Below the pieces are notes generated by a model. It saw nothing but the letters and a program-made list of their open reading frames with translations, searched no databases and was not told the DNA's origin. Positions 1-18,035 of a stretch of DNA of 64,000 nucleotides are shown here, one piece after another. Each line of letters opens with the position of its first letter. The stretch's first letter is position 1. The position numbers and the translations under genes are program-made. Source of the DNA: Dermacentor variabilis (Eukaryota > Arthropoda > Arachnida > Ixodida > Ixodidae); contig NC_134574.1 of NCBI RefSeq assembly GCF_050947875.1, positions 155,460,051 to 155,524,050 on the forward strand. Direction: 5' to 3'.

Positions 1-713
1 TAGCCATGCGCTCTTTGGCCATACTTGGCCCTTATGCCATAGAACCATATATATCATCATCTCATTCCCGGCTAGGACGTTGTAAATGTGACAATCATCT
101 TTTTAAATACTAGGGTTAGATGTGCTAAAAGCAGCATGGCTACGTACATGCACAAAGTGACCATTTTTTCAGGCTTGTCATGGTGAAACTGTCTTGATTT
201 GCCTGAACACGGGTACGAAGACGTAATGTGTCGCATGGCGAGTTGGTCATGTTGAAGCCGCATCTTGGATTTTCACGTCATCTCACGCTATTCGGAACGC
301 ACTTCGCAGGTATTTTTCCCCGTGTGCGACGACGCAACGGTTCAGATCAAATAAGGGTTATTTTCTCAAACGCTGACGGCAACAGTATGGCTAAACCACT
401 TTCATACAATTTCGCAGGCATCTGGCTCCATATGCATGATGAATATATTGCGCTGATATTTCCAAGTAATTTTTTCAAAGACTGAAGGCAATGCGCAACG
501 TTTAATGTGTTTTTAGTGTGCGCTGTAAGCAATAATTATGCAAGGGGCGTCAGCACGATATGGCTGATATATTTTCGCATAATATTAAAAAGAGAAACCG
601 GTGACTTTTATCTACGCCGGCAAGATAAATGAAAAGACGCTGAATCAAACCATGGCTTCAATTTAACGTCCTTCTGCAACGTTATGGAAAAGTGCAATAC
701 ACGTTTCTTTCAG
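1..713. other. ENT gene, intron or upstream sequence, no exon recognised
   Basis: This stretch precedes the first recognisable transporter exon and would be an intron, because the earlier half of the protein is missing. I see no convincing coding segment, RNA gene or mobile element. An open frame at 228-485 has no recognisable similarity to any family I know and lacks splice support. Confidence 0.4.
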
Positions 714-7609
<6,896 letters not shown>

Positions 7610-7985
7610 GCTCAGCCCGTAAGAAAGCAAGTGGACAAGTGACGAAGAAGTGCGAGTCGAAAGACTTTTCCACAGCAGCTGTTCCAGGCCAGCGGAAATG
7701 CAGCAAAGAGTGAAAGCGAGACTACGATTAATTTAATCACATGAGCATTCAAACACGAACCTTATACTCACTTGTACGTAGTTTTATACGCAAGGTGAGA
7801 TATGAAAATGCGATGCTGAATGTGGCACATTTTTTATGCAGAATACATTTTAGTGCTTTTAAACATACTTCGTGTTTTCTTCAGCAGTGTTCCGCTTTAC
7901 AATTGCAAGGTCAAGTGCTGTTGCTCGCATCAATGGGCGAATTTTTCGCGGGCGGTTGCCCTCGTCCTACAAGACACGAGATGTA

Positions 7986-8200
7986 CACCCGGCCACAAAA
8001 TATTACGGACCATGAAATCTGAGAAAAAGCTGAATATCTCCGTAACCTCACAACGCGCAGCCTGATATTTACATATCGGACGTCGACTACAATATGCTAA
8101 CAACATTGTCGTGTACACTTTTACTCGATAGTGCCACAGCATGCTCTGAAATTAAACGTTTTATGAGATAACGTGGTCCGTAAACTTTTGTGACCGGGTG
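7986..8200. mobile_element. Mariner-type MITE with 28-bp terminal inverted repeats
   Basis: Left end CACCCGGCCACAAAATATTA and right end (reversed) CACCCGGTCACAAAAGTTTA, both continuing CGGACCA, are flanked by TA (7984-7985 and 8201-8202). Length 215 bp with no coding capacity. TA duplication fits Tc1/mariner mobilisation. Confidence 0.85.
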
Positions 8201-8202
8201 TA

Positions 8203-8729
8203 CTTCATCAAACCGCGCCTATTGTGTAAACAACTCGTCCAAACCACAGTGCGTCTGCGTTGTTTGCCTCACTTATGAACCAGACAACTTGCAGTCACTC
8301 GGGTTCTCCGACGCTGAACATAACTTCATGCTTCATGTTTTTTCACGTATTCCGCACAACCGCACAGCTATACCAATAACTTAAGCCGCGATGGGCTGTC
8401 GGTAATCGATGCGGCCACCGCTTTTACTGATACGGCTGCTGAACAAAAGCAAAAAAAAATTGCTGTTAGGTATGGCCGCCATCTTACAGCGAAGCTTTTA
8501 CTACGAAGATTTGATGCTGCTACAACACCCGCGCAAAACATCAACAGCACATCAATAAAAAATGTATATCGAGCAATGAAATTCGCAGGGTACGTTAGCC
8601 ATGTCACGGGTGCATGCGGGCAATGTCGTAAGTGTAAAGAGTAATTCGAGATGAATTGGGGAATTACTTAATGCCTGCTAGTTGCAAGTAGTGCACGTTG
8701 TTTGTCGAGTTAATGGCCGTTCGGGTGAC

Positions 8730-8775
<46 letters not shown>

Positions 8776-9087
8776 CAGGTAGTGGCGGTGGGAGCAGTAC
8801 TTGTTGTAACGGAGATGCTTGCCTATAGACATTTAGCGCAGCAATACAGTAGAGTGTCTACACGCGTCAGTCAAAGCTATAGACGAGCGACGTTGATACA
8901 TTAAATCATACCGCATACTCACCAGGAGGAGTAACCTCACACCGTCACATGTAATGACCATAGAAGTTATAACTAATTATAACTTATAAAATTTGGGCGA
9001 AATTCAACAAATTAAAGATATTCTATGAGGACTTCGAATGACATTTGACAAATAATTATTAAAAGGACGTGTTTTCAATAAAATCTC
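8203..9087. other. Intergenic, no gene; (GTA)n microsatellite at 8731-8774
   Basis: I see no coding exon or classifiable element. A run of about 15 GTA units lies at 8731-8774. Small open frames around it are repeat-driven. Confidence 0.6.
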
Positions 9088-9290
9088 TGCGGAGATGGCC
9101 TCGCGCGTTATAGCATCCGCCTCGACTGCGGGTGCATGGTCGTGGGTTCGACACTCACTGCCGCCGGGCACCCACCGGTTTTTCAGAAATGGGCGCCAGC
9201 GACCCCCAGCCTGACGCTCGGCTTTCTTCAGGGGTGAAATCGTTGGGTAAGGAGCCCGCCCTTGCAAGAAGAAGAAAAAAAAGAGAGAAT
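9088..9290 (+). mobile_element. tRNA-derived SINE, family distinct from Ruka
   Basis: Head contains a tRNA-like segment with B box GGTTCGACAC (9144-9153) after GTCGTG, then a body with CCGGGCACCCACCGG and AGGGGTGAAATCGTTGGGTA, ending in an A-rich GAAGAAGAAAAAAAAG tail. No similarity to the Ruka core. Not a functional tRNA gene: no acceptor stem closes it. Confidence 0.65.
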
Positions 9291-9669
9291 TACGGCAGAA
9301 CTCACCTCACAATGACTGTCGACGTTAATGCTAATAGGAATCGAGCAACGTAGCGACAAACCATATCCATAGAGTCAAGTTTAATATGTTTAGTGGTAAT
9401 TCTGATACTTTCCGTATATGGTGTCACACATGCTCCGGTATCGTCTCACTTTGCTATGGCACTCGCTTGCCAAGGTCGCCTGTAGGCATCGAGGCATGAC
9501 GACGACTGTAGATGCCGACGCAGTGACGATAGAATGACGGCGAAGGAATGATAGCGATTGGCCGAACGACAAAAGCGTATAACGACGCCGCCATGAGGAG
9601 AATGAGATGTCGACTCTTAAATTATGACGACGGTATATATAAGAATGGGCTGGGGTGCGTTTGGCAGGC

Positions 9670-10184
9670 ATTCTCAGATCATGAACAGCAGGTTGCCATT
9701 ATCCTTCAAAAGAAAAGTGTATAACAGCTGTGTCTTACCAGTACTCACCTACGGGGCAGGAACCTGGAGGCTTACGAAAAGAGTCCTAAATTGAGGACGA
9801 CGCAACGAGCTATGGAAAGAAGAATAATAGGTGTAACGTTAAGGGGGATAAGAAGAGAGCAGATTGGGTGAGGGAACAAACGCGAGTTAATGACATCTTA
9901 GTTGAAATCAAGAAAAAGAAATGGGGGGGGGGGGGCATGGGCAGGACATGTGATGAGGAGGGAAGATAACCGATGGTCATTAAGGGTTACGGACTGGATT
10001 CCAAGGGAAGGGAAGCGTAGGAGGGGGCGGCAGAAAGTTAAGTGGGCGGATGAGATTAAGAAGTTTGCAGGGACAACATGGCCACAATTAGTACATGGCC
10101 GGGGTAGTTGGAGAAGCATGGGAGATACCTTTGCGCTGCAAGCATAACCAGGATGATGACGATGATGATGATGATGATGATGAT
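9670..10184 (+). mobile_element. 5'-truncated non-LTR retrotransposon, 3' end with (GAT)n tail
   Basis: Reading frames with stops and shifts encode the end of a reverse transcriptase and its C-terminal region: VYNSCVLPVLTYGAGTW (after 9717), then WAGHVMRREDNRWSLRVTDW, RRRGRQKVKWADEIKKFAG and SWRSMGDTFALQA. These are the usual C-terminal blocks of RTE/CR1-type endonuclease-reverse transcriptase polyproteins. The copy ends in a GAT microsatellite (10152-10184), which probably grew from the element's 3' tail. A run of G at 9924-9934 breaks the frame. Confidence 0.8.
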
Positions 10185-10481
10185 GTCACACCCAGTACAG
10201 GCGCAATGGAGAAGAATCCAGCAATAAAACTGCATACAAACTTCTACAAACTTCTATAACTACTACAAACTTCAAACAAACTTTTCAGAAAAAGATGGTT
10301 GCTGTATGACTACCTTTATAAAAATGATAAATACAGTGTTGGCGAAGAAAGATCAGAATTTTTGGGAAAAGAAAAAGAAGTGCGCTGAAGGACATGCATG
10401 ACTGAAAAGCTTGCATTACTAATTTGGTGTCTACATTGCTCCCACAGCATTTGTCGTCGTTCACTTCAGATAATACTGCGA

Positions 10482-10485
10482 TATA

Positions 10486-10529
<44 letters not shown>
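10482..10529. repeat. (AT)n microsatellite
   Basis: About 24 AT units with one interruption near 10491. Confidence 0.95.
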
Positions 10530-10530
<1 letters not shown>

Positions 10531-10689
10531 CAGACGGAGAACACTCACGAGAGCAGTGACATTCAGTTGTTGCGAAATATTTGGTTAGTTTCGAACATTC
10601 GAAAGTTCCGAATAGTTCCTTTTAGAATACGAATGCAAATAGCTTAAGTATGTATTGTATTCGACTCGTATTTGTGATTTCGAATATGC

Positions 10690-10991
10690 GCCCACACCTA
10701 CTATACATGTGCAGTGTAAAAAGAGCGCAGATACCATAAGGCATATTTTGTTGGAATGTCGCGCCCAGAGGTGATCGAGGACGTGGTTACTCTGCCCGAG
10801 GCCTTGGACATTTAGGACGACGAGAAAACGCTTAATGAATCTAGCGACATGACCGGTATGGCCCCCTACCCTTGGTTCTACTATTGTGTACGCATCTACG
10901 AGGAAGACCGCTACAACACATGTGCGTGCACAACGAAGAAATTTAGGCGTCATTGGCAGCTGATTTGCTGCTTCAAAACAAACACCGCGGT

Positions 10992-11030
<39 letters not shown>
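10690..11030 (+). mobile_element. Probable non-LTR retroelement 3' end, followed by (GA)n
   Basis: A short frame reads KSADTIRHILLECRAQR, resembling the Cys/His block with HILLEC that closes many tick non-LTR polyproteins, then a degenerate tail. Ends at a (GA)n run at 10996-11030. Family not determined. Confidence 0.4.
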
Positions 11031-11954
11031 TAAACATTTTGATTAGGTAAATGCAGCTTTGGAGAGGGTGCGATGTTGCCATGCCCTGCGCAAACGTCGC
11101 CATGGCGTGCTCCGCCCACAGCGTGCCGATGTCAGAAGTATAGTTGCTATGTTTCAGGAATCGCTCGACTTGTATACGCTGCTTGTTTCAGCGCATCAGT
11201 GGGTGCAATGGCTGGCGAACACGTTGCAGTCGATGAAGACGTGATGACGTAATCTTAACTGGTGACCTTTTCCTAACCCGCTATGGCGGAAAGGACGCGA
11301 CTGTCAACAAATGCAACAGTGATGGATATGCTGTAAACGAATCCAGTATCTTGAGGTCAAGGGAGACGACGGCGGCATTCGACGATCAGAAGCTTTACTT
11401 TGCGTATAGCTGATGCGTTTCGCCACAGAGCATGCTGTGAACGTCGTTGTTAACGGCTGGCTGCAGTACCCACATTCTGCCGGACAAAAAGTGCACAAAA
11501 AAATCGCGACATACTTCACTAAGTCTCCCCTGAATTCATGTTAAACAAAGGTTAATAAATAATAAGAACGAAAATAAACCACAAATGTTAATAAAGGAAG
11601 GATGCCAGGTTACTGCATACAAGAAAGAGAACACTGTTAAGAAAACGTATAAATATTAATGCAATGCTGTATAAGGCTGAACTTGCTTAGCCTGATCTGT
11701 GAGCGTTGCGACCGTTACAACAAGGTGACTTGTACGACAAAGGATTTTGAGGTTCCTGAGAACTTCGTTAATAAGGAGTTTGTATTTTTCGAACAGCTCC
11801 CGGAAGTGTTCGTGCGAGTATGATTTTTCTTTGAGTGTATAGGGCGCTTTACGAAAACTTTTCGTTGAGTACGCGTACTAAGAAAACTTTCTTTCTTTCC
11901 TTCCTTCTTTCTTTCTTTCTTTTCTTTTTTTTTTAAATGTAGGCAGTTGCTGTA
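11031..11954. other. Intergenic, no gene recognised; CTTT-rich tract at about 11888-11935
   Basis: Nothing in this stretch matches a family I know. A pyrimidine CTTT/CCTT tract precedes the first palindromic MITE. Confidence 0.5.
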
Positions 11955-12390
11955 CGCTCTAAGAAAAGTTTGCACTATTCGGGGCTTGTCTTGTTCCACA
12001 AGACTAGCAGTCATCTCTCTCGGTCGCCTTTCCTTCCTTTAACGCTGCGCGCCCGGTATACATCCAAGCCATGAACGATATGCGAGTCATCAGTGTAACA
12101 TTACATTCTTGACAGGAGAGAGAGCGCGCATAATTTTCAAGGAAACGCAAACATTATTGATGGCGACGGCGTATAGTCGCCGTCTGCCTTACTTGCATTT
12201 CCTCTCTTGAAAGCATTGCGTTCGCTACTTTCCTGTCAAGAATGAGATGTTACGCTGATGACGCGCATGTCGTTCATGACCTGGGTTCACCGGGGGTGCG
12301 GCGTTAAAGAAAGGAAAGGCGCACAAGGGAGATGACTACTAGTGTTGTGGGACAAGATAAGCCCCGAATGGTGCAAACTCTTTAAGAGTC
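11955..12390. mobile_element. Palindromic MITE, copy 1 (two half-units back to back)
   Basis: Starts CGCTCTAAGAAAAGTTTGCA and ends GGTGCAAACTCTTTAAGAGT, the inverted termini of the family. Internal blocks (GTCATCT, CTTTCCTTCCTTTAACGCTG, GGAAACGCAA and their complements) occur twice around a centre near 12170 where GGCGACGGC and GCCGTC face each other. No coding capacity. Confidence 0.8.
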
Positions 12391-12410
12391 TATAGTTATT
12401 GTGTTGTTTT

Positions 12411-13342
12411 ACACTCAGTTTACACCCTTCGGCTTGCCCCTTCTGCCACACAAAAATAATCGTCATCTGCCTTGATGCGTTTCCTTTCTTTATCGCTGCG
12501 AGCCCAGAACTTTCCAGTAACGAATGGCACGCGCGTTATCAGCATAGAACAGTTTACACCCTTTGGAGTGCCCCTTCTGATAACGCGCGTGCCGTTCGTC
12601 ACGGGAAAGTTCCGGGCTTGCAGCGATAAAGAAAGGAAACGCATCAAGGCAGATGACGATTATTTTTGTGTGGCAGAAGGGTGTTACGTTTCGCCTACGA
12701 CGCGCGGTATAGCCGGCGCGGATGCAACGGACGCCGGGGCTTCGTTCAAAGCGCCGGACATTTTGGCCCGTTCAGCGCCGCCGATACGCCTCCCCGCCAA
12801 GCGCGTCCAGGCATGTTTTAATGCCACGTGTCTTCGTGTGCGCGCGTGTGTGTGTGTGCATGTTGGTGCCCACGCTTGTCAAAGCGCGGCAGCCGGGGAG
12901 AGGAGCTCCCCCAACTGTGAAGCGAGGAGGTCTGACCGGCGCCGGCCCGGCGGATGCGTCACCTACTCGTCTCAACGTGCCCGAGCGGCGCCGTCACGTG
13001 CGCCTCTATCGAGGCGTTCCTTCTTGCCCTCAACTGCGAGAGTATAAAAGCAGCTGCCCCCGGACGCCAAGAGGCTCCGAATTCTTCCGTCGAGTAACGT
13101 GCTCCCCCGTCTCTCCAATTCGGTCGACCTGACCGGCCGCTCTTTTGCGATGCTAGAATAAACAAGTTGTTCTGTTAGCAGTCGACTCATGCTTTGCCAG
13201 GACCTTCGGATGCTTCCAGTTGTGCCCCAGGCCGCCAGGCCAACGCTACCCTTGGGGCTTGCGACCCATTTGCAACAACGGGCGTCAGCGCTGAGATTCC
13301 AACAAGGGGCAAGCCAAAGGGTGTAAACTGTTCTTAGAGTGT
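12411..13342. mobile_element. Palindromic MITE, copy 2, split by a solo LTR
   Basis: Left part 12411-12681 (TTTACACCCTTCGGCTTGCC, ATCGTCATCTGCCTTGATGC and so on), right part 13305-13342 (AGGGGCAAGCCAAAGGGTGT onward). The uninterrupted sister at 55790-56080 reads GGCAGAAGGGGCATTCC across the same point, so the inserted block and one AGGG duplicate are foreign. The interior is a perfect-looking hairpin around 12541-12590. Confidence 0.85.
12682..13304 (+). mobile_element. Solo LTR, 623 bp, with 4-bp AGGG target-site duplication
   Basis: Begins TGTTACG and ends CCAACA. Identical AGGG copies flank it (12678-12681, 13305-13308). It has a TATAAAA box at 13043-13049 and AATAAA at 13157-13162, so promoter and polyadenylation signals are in the right order for one LTR on the + strand. 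No retroviral-type internal region is present; it is the usual product of LTR-LTR recombination of a Ty3/Gypsy-type retrotransposon. It is GC-rich compared with its surroundings. Confidence 0.9.
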
Positions 13343-13358
13343 ATACATGTATACGTAT

Positions 13359-13588
13359 ACACATTCTTAAAACAGTTGCACCTTTTAGGGTGTATATGTG
13401 TCCCACAACCGTAATCGTCATCTGCCTTGCTTGCGTTTCCTTTCCTTTCTTCGCTTGCTACTTTCCTGTCGAAAATGCTGTGTCACGCTGATAACGCATA
13501 AACCGTTCGTGACTTGGAAGTACCGGGCTCGCAGCGTTAAAGAAAGAAAATACGGGCAAGACAGATGACGATTATCGTTGCGTGACAA
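13359..13588. mobile_element. Palindromic MITE, copy 3, left part
   Basis: Family left terminus ACATTCTTAAAACAGTTGCA and the full palindrome core up to GACAGATGACGATTATCGTT followed by GCGTGACAA. The expected right end (GATAA...GGGTGTA...TTAAGAGTG) is not here but at 19460-19496, so the copy appears split by the 5.9-kb insert. Confidence 0.75.
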
Positions 13589-13604
13589 CCCATACAAAAA
13601 TGCT

Positions 13605-14150
13605 TCCTTACTTTCTTTAGAACTTTTATCAACTTCCTATCAACTTTAGTAACATCCTATTGACTTTTACTTTTTAGTAACGTTTGTCAAAAGAAAGTTG
13701 GTTGCTTCTTTTCTAACTTCAGTATGTAAAAAGAAAGTTACTAGAAAGTTAAGACACACTATTTTAACTTCTTAGAAACACCATTCAATAGGAAGTCAAT
13801 AAAAATAATTATGTTCTTAAAGTACATAACCTAAGTTACAAAACATACATGAATATTATTAAATAAGGTTATAATTATTCAGTGAACATGGCTGGTGCAA
13901 GACAGTCTTGTTTCATGCACAGGTGTAAATTTCCTCAATTTTCAATCAACTTTCTAGTAACACTGGTTACTAGAAAGTTGTTAAAAATTATTTAGGGAAA
14001 AAATGAACAGATAACATAATCTCAGCTATAAATGGATATGCAAAGACTGGCTGCTTTAAAAAAAATGCTTTTTTGCACAGTAACTGTTTTCCTAATTTTT
14101 AATCAACTTCCTAGTAACAGATGATAGTAGAATGTTCATAGAAAAAAATT
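13605..14150. repeat. Subterminal array of TTACTAG/CTAGTAA motifs
   Basis: Many copies of a roughly 15-bp motif (GTTACTAGAAAGTTG and its complement CAACTTTCTAGTAAC, or CTTCCTAGTAAC) at irregular spacing in both orientations. The same motif fills 18880-19450 at the other end of the candidate element. Confidence 0.8.
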
Positions 14151-15690
14151 GCTTCTAATACCGGACGCTAAGAGGAAATATGGTCGCACCAATTCAACAT
14201 GAGGGCACGTATTCTCGAAAACACGACAGCTAGCGCCATGGGAAGCGTGCATATGAGCGGTCATCATGAATTCGTGCTCAGTTGGTGTCAAAGAAGTCCG
14301 TAGGCCATGCACCATTGCAAGCAGACGGAGCTGCACGGACGGCGCGCTGATCGGCTCGTGTTCGCCAACCAAAGCGGGAGACACACGGTCCGATTCGGTG
14401 TCCGACCCGGCGTCCGACGCGCCGAAACGGCAGCCCGAATCGAGGTGTTTTGCCGTGCCGAAGTGCCGGATCGGACGTCCGGCGTGCGACAAACCGGGCA
14501 GATTTTCATCGTCCAACGGAGGCGGTGCTGGCTGGCCGGTTTCTCGCAGTTTTTTTTTTTTCTTTGCCTGCCGCAGTTTGTTTCCGACATGAAATATTTA
14601 CCAGTTCAGTAAAATTATCTCGAACGTGAGCCTGTTATGCAAACCAGCGCCTAGTACAATAGCACTAAGCTACTGGCGAGATCGGGAGCCGCGACGCGAG
14701 GGCATTTCGCGGGCAGACATCACACACCGACCGTCTGAGCGAGGCCGCTCGCTTCGCTTGCACGTTTGCCCTTCGCAACGACTGCGTCGAGTAAACCATT
14801 TGTATTTAATTACGACCGACCTAATGTGTACAGTGTTAATTGTTTTGGCATAAATAAGCACTCCTCGACGAGCTCGGGCTGGATCGCAAGCGCTGTCGGC
14901 CGCAGTGTCCGCCTAGCTATGCCTACCGGCCCTATCGCTGGCTTTAGTGGAGCCGTCAGTGGACAACGCGCCGTCGTGAAGTGTTCTGTCACTCGATGGG
15001 GGATAATTTTATTGACAGTGTTCGCGCAAAGCGAAGCAGTGTTGTGCAGAGCTGTTTATATTGCGTTTCTCGATGTGGATATGAACGCAAGCTGAGGAGC
15101 TGGATGTGGGCGGAGCTTACGCGCCGCTCAATCTTTCGGATGCACGCCATGCGCACATGTGGAGCATGCAGCGCCGCACGTCGGATCAGACACCGAATCG
15201 TACCGCGTGTGTCTGTATAGCTCGCTCATGGTTCGGCTTAAGTCCCTGTATATTCTTTATAAATAAGGATGCCTACCTAGACACTGTAAACCCAACGATT
15301 GGGGCCTAAATGCCTGTCCGCCTCTCAGCTACGGCTTCCTTTGAGTGACAAAGTCCGATCTCGAAGGCCGTGCTTTTGCAAGCTGCATGCACCTGAAGAA
15401 ATTGCGAATCTTGAAGGCAACATCGCCTTCGTTTTTATTATATATACATTTCCTTAAACTTCGTATCACAAAGTACAATATACACACTTTTGGACGCAAA
15501 AAATCTATTAAACGACCCTACGAAATGTTATTAGGAAAAAACACGCAATTTTTTTTATTTAAGATACATTTTTCTAAAAACCGCAGAGTGGCGCTACGGC
15601 AGTATTTGTTTGGTCGACACACCACGTTGGTTGTAGTGAATGCTCCTTGCATTTAGGTGGTATTTGAGTTATATTTTAGAAGTGCCTAGA
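14151..15690. other. GC-rich interior of the 5.9-kb element, no assigned gene
   Basis: Several overlapping open frames on both strands in a CpG-rich stretch, none with a recognisable domain. Segments near 14384-14413 (GACACACGGTCCGATTCGGT) and 15183-15216 are inverted copies of each other with a few differences. Could be promoter DNA, terminal parts of another element, or decayed coding sequence. Confidence 0.3.
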
Positions 15691-15894
15691 CAAAATGTGC
15701 TCCTTGTCGTGTGCAGTAACCATCCCAAACCCTCGGGACTCGTGTAACGCCATTAGTTCGCCGTGTGTTTCGAGCGATCCACCAGTGTCGACAGTGAGTG
15801 CCCTAGTACAGCGCCCGTCCGAGCTGCCTTTGTTCTGCCGAGCTGCCTGCCCGCGCTCTCGTGAAAAAGTCTGGTACTGGGCCTTCGAATCGTA

Positions 15895-16027
15895 GTGTAT
15901 GGAAGACTGTTGAAGGTTGTGCTTTTGTGGAGCTGGAGTTCATCGCAAGTTCTACAGGGCTTGCGCCAGAGAAACGTCGGTGCCTCTGTACCTATTAGAC
16001 GAAGGAGCGTTTGCCAAGTCTTGAAAG
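15895..16027 (+). other. Possible exon upstream of the BEN-like exon
   Basis: An open stretch ends at a good donor, TTGAAAG|gtaagc at 16027/16028. None of its frames joins the BEN-like exon in the correct phase without a stop, so it may be a 5' untranslated exon or decayed. No family recognised. Confidence 0.25.
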
Positions 16028-16664
16028 GTAAGCAAGTTTGGCGCTTGCGCGCATTCTTGAAGCTTATGATTTACGTAATGAGCGTTGTGTAACTAGCTAG
16101 AGCAAAGCGCTTTCCTATCGTATGTTAGCCATGTTGCTGTGCACATTTAGCAAGCAATTTCACGAAAGCTTCCTCTGATGTTACAGCGTACTTGCATTCT
16201 GCTACCCGCCTTGATTGCGATGCCTGAATGGGCACACAATTATGAAAACACATTGAAAGTTGTTGTTCGTTCGGTAGTTTCCTGGCAAGAAGTTATTCGC
16301 TATATAGGCATTCCCGCAAGTACAGTACATGTGTAATGTATACGTCGATGTATCATGGTCTTCTCGTGTTGACACGCGATTGCTATGTTTGACGCTTAAG
16401 CAGATAGAAGCTTGTATGAAGGTTTTTGTATGTATAAAGTTCGGTTTGGAGGTCCGCGTCGCGAGAACCTGTGTGTATTGTTTATGTTCTTGAGTGTCTT
16501 CGCGTATTTGTCTTCTATGTTACAGAGCGGATATAGGCCGATATTACAATAACGAGGTTTATTTTTAATCTAGACATTTCAATCAGACGCCGGCTTTTAA
16601 GAAACACAGACCAACCAAATCTTAATAACGAGATGTCAGCTCTTGCAATCGTAGGTTACGGCAG

Positions 16665-16853
16665 TGCGTAATAATTTAAAGACTGCGATTTTGTAGCGTT
16701 ACTTACCCCTCGATTCTATATCACTCTTCTCGCCCACCGCTAACGGCCGGCAGTTGCAGTACGTAGCATGGGCCGGGGCGTCGGCCAGACTACTAACGAA
16801 TAGCGAAAAGGAATAGCATCGCTACAAAATCGCGGTCTTTAAATTATTACGCA
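16665..16853. mobile_element. Small MITE, 34-bp terminal inverted repeats
   Basis: TGCGTAATAATTTAAAGACT (then GCGATTTTGTAGCG) at the left and its complement at the right match at 33 of 34 positions; total 189 bp. The internal 120 bp has no coding frame. It sits in what looks like an intron of the larger element. A TAA or TTTAA duplicate may be part of the symmetrical ends. Confidence 0.8.
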
Positions 16854-17825
16854 AATTTTGTGCACAATGAGATGTTATAAACACACCTTGCATGTACATA
16901 AAAAAAAGGTTTACAACAGAGGCAACATATATGCATGGGCACATATATGTGTCAATAAAATACTCGAGCCTCTTTCTGCCTACAGAAAAAGAAGTTATGT
17001 CTCTTCGAGGGCATGGCTGCTTGCACTAATGAACCTCCAAGCGAAGGTTTTCTCTAATCCCTATTTTTGATATCTAAATGCTTATGTGACATGTACAAAC
17101 TGCTTGCATCAATTTCTCATAGGGATGAGCTTTCTAAAATTTAATTTTCAGTAATCATTGCAATAATTAACTCCTTTCACCTGTCTTCTAATGACTAAAG
17201 TTCTATGCTTCTACCTTGACAAACCTTTTATAAAATTAGTTTGATGAGGCCCAATATAAAGGGCTTTCTAAATTGAAGGTATCAGTACCTATTAAAGACT
17301 ATGCTAACTATGAAAATGCTGCTTGTGTATGTGGTTTATTCACTCTGTCAGACAAAATTTTTACACCTAAGTGCAGTCAGTAAATTGAAAACTGCATGTC
17401 TGCAAGGGGAAGTCAGAATTGTATTTGAAGACAATTGCATCTTGTTTGATAGTTCTCGAGCACTTGTGTGTCACTAATCGAGCACAGCTTGGCCCAATAC
17501 TCGATGAAGCTTGAAGCTTTCAATGTCTGCTAATCACTAAAACAGCACCAGATCTCACTCTGTGTCAAGGGGTGGCACACGTTTGCTTAGTTCTAGGCAG
17601 ATGCATGTCTTTCTTTCGCATTGAAGTTCCGAGTACTTTCTAGTCTTACGTAAAAGTACACAGCTCAGTACAATGCATGTATGGTATACGTAAGGCTGCT
17701 TTGTTCTTTAAACCGAATCAACAAGAGCAGCTACTTCTGTTTTTGCAAACCTTACCCCATTTCCTAACCATTCCTTGATCATATGTGTATAAAATGAATC
17801 TGTGCTTGTTGTATTGTTTCACAGG

Positions 17826-18035
17826 TAGACATCGGTGGCGGTGTATATGTTGAAAAGGGCCTGCTGAAGAGGCTGTGCCTGGATGCTAACAACTCAGGCT
17901 TTCACTTCACGGACCGCCTCCTTAAAGCCCCTTTTTCAATAGCAGACATTGAAGGGAGGTCCTTCTTTGGGCGGCTGTCAAATGCCTTCCACAGAAGCAT
18001 CCGTTGGATTCCAAGAAGGTCAACACCATACTAGG
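17826..18035 (+). CDS. BEN-like domain exon (partial, possibly transposon-borne)
   Basis: After a good acceptor (tgtattgtttcacag at 17825) the frame reads VDIGGGVYVEKGLLKRLCLD, then NSGFHFTDRLLKAPFSIADI, EGRSFFGRLSNAFHRSIRWI and stops with TAG shortly after 18030. The order GG-V-V, LLKRL, L-LL-A-F, L-GRSxFG resembles the BEN domain, a helical DNA- or chromatin-binding fold found in BEND proteins, insulator factors and some viral and mobile-element proteins. Only about 70 residues are visible, no start codon is in reach, and the upstream exon does not join in phase. It is either the last exon of a spliced gene carried by the 5.9-kb element or a remnant. Assignment is from pattern memory and is tentative. 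Confidence 0.4.

Noticed and set aside
12472..13132. Open frames of 136 to 191 codons over the solo LTR
   Set aside because: They cross the MITE/LTR border and lie in a GC-rich LTR; no domain.
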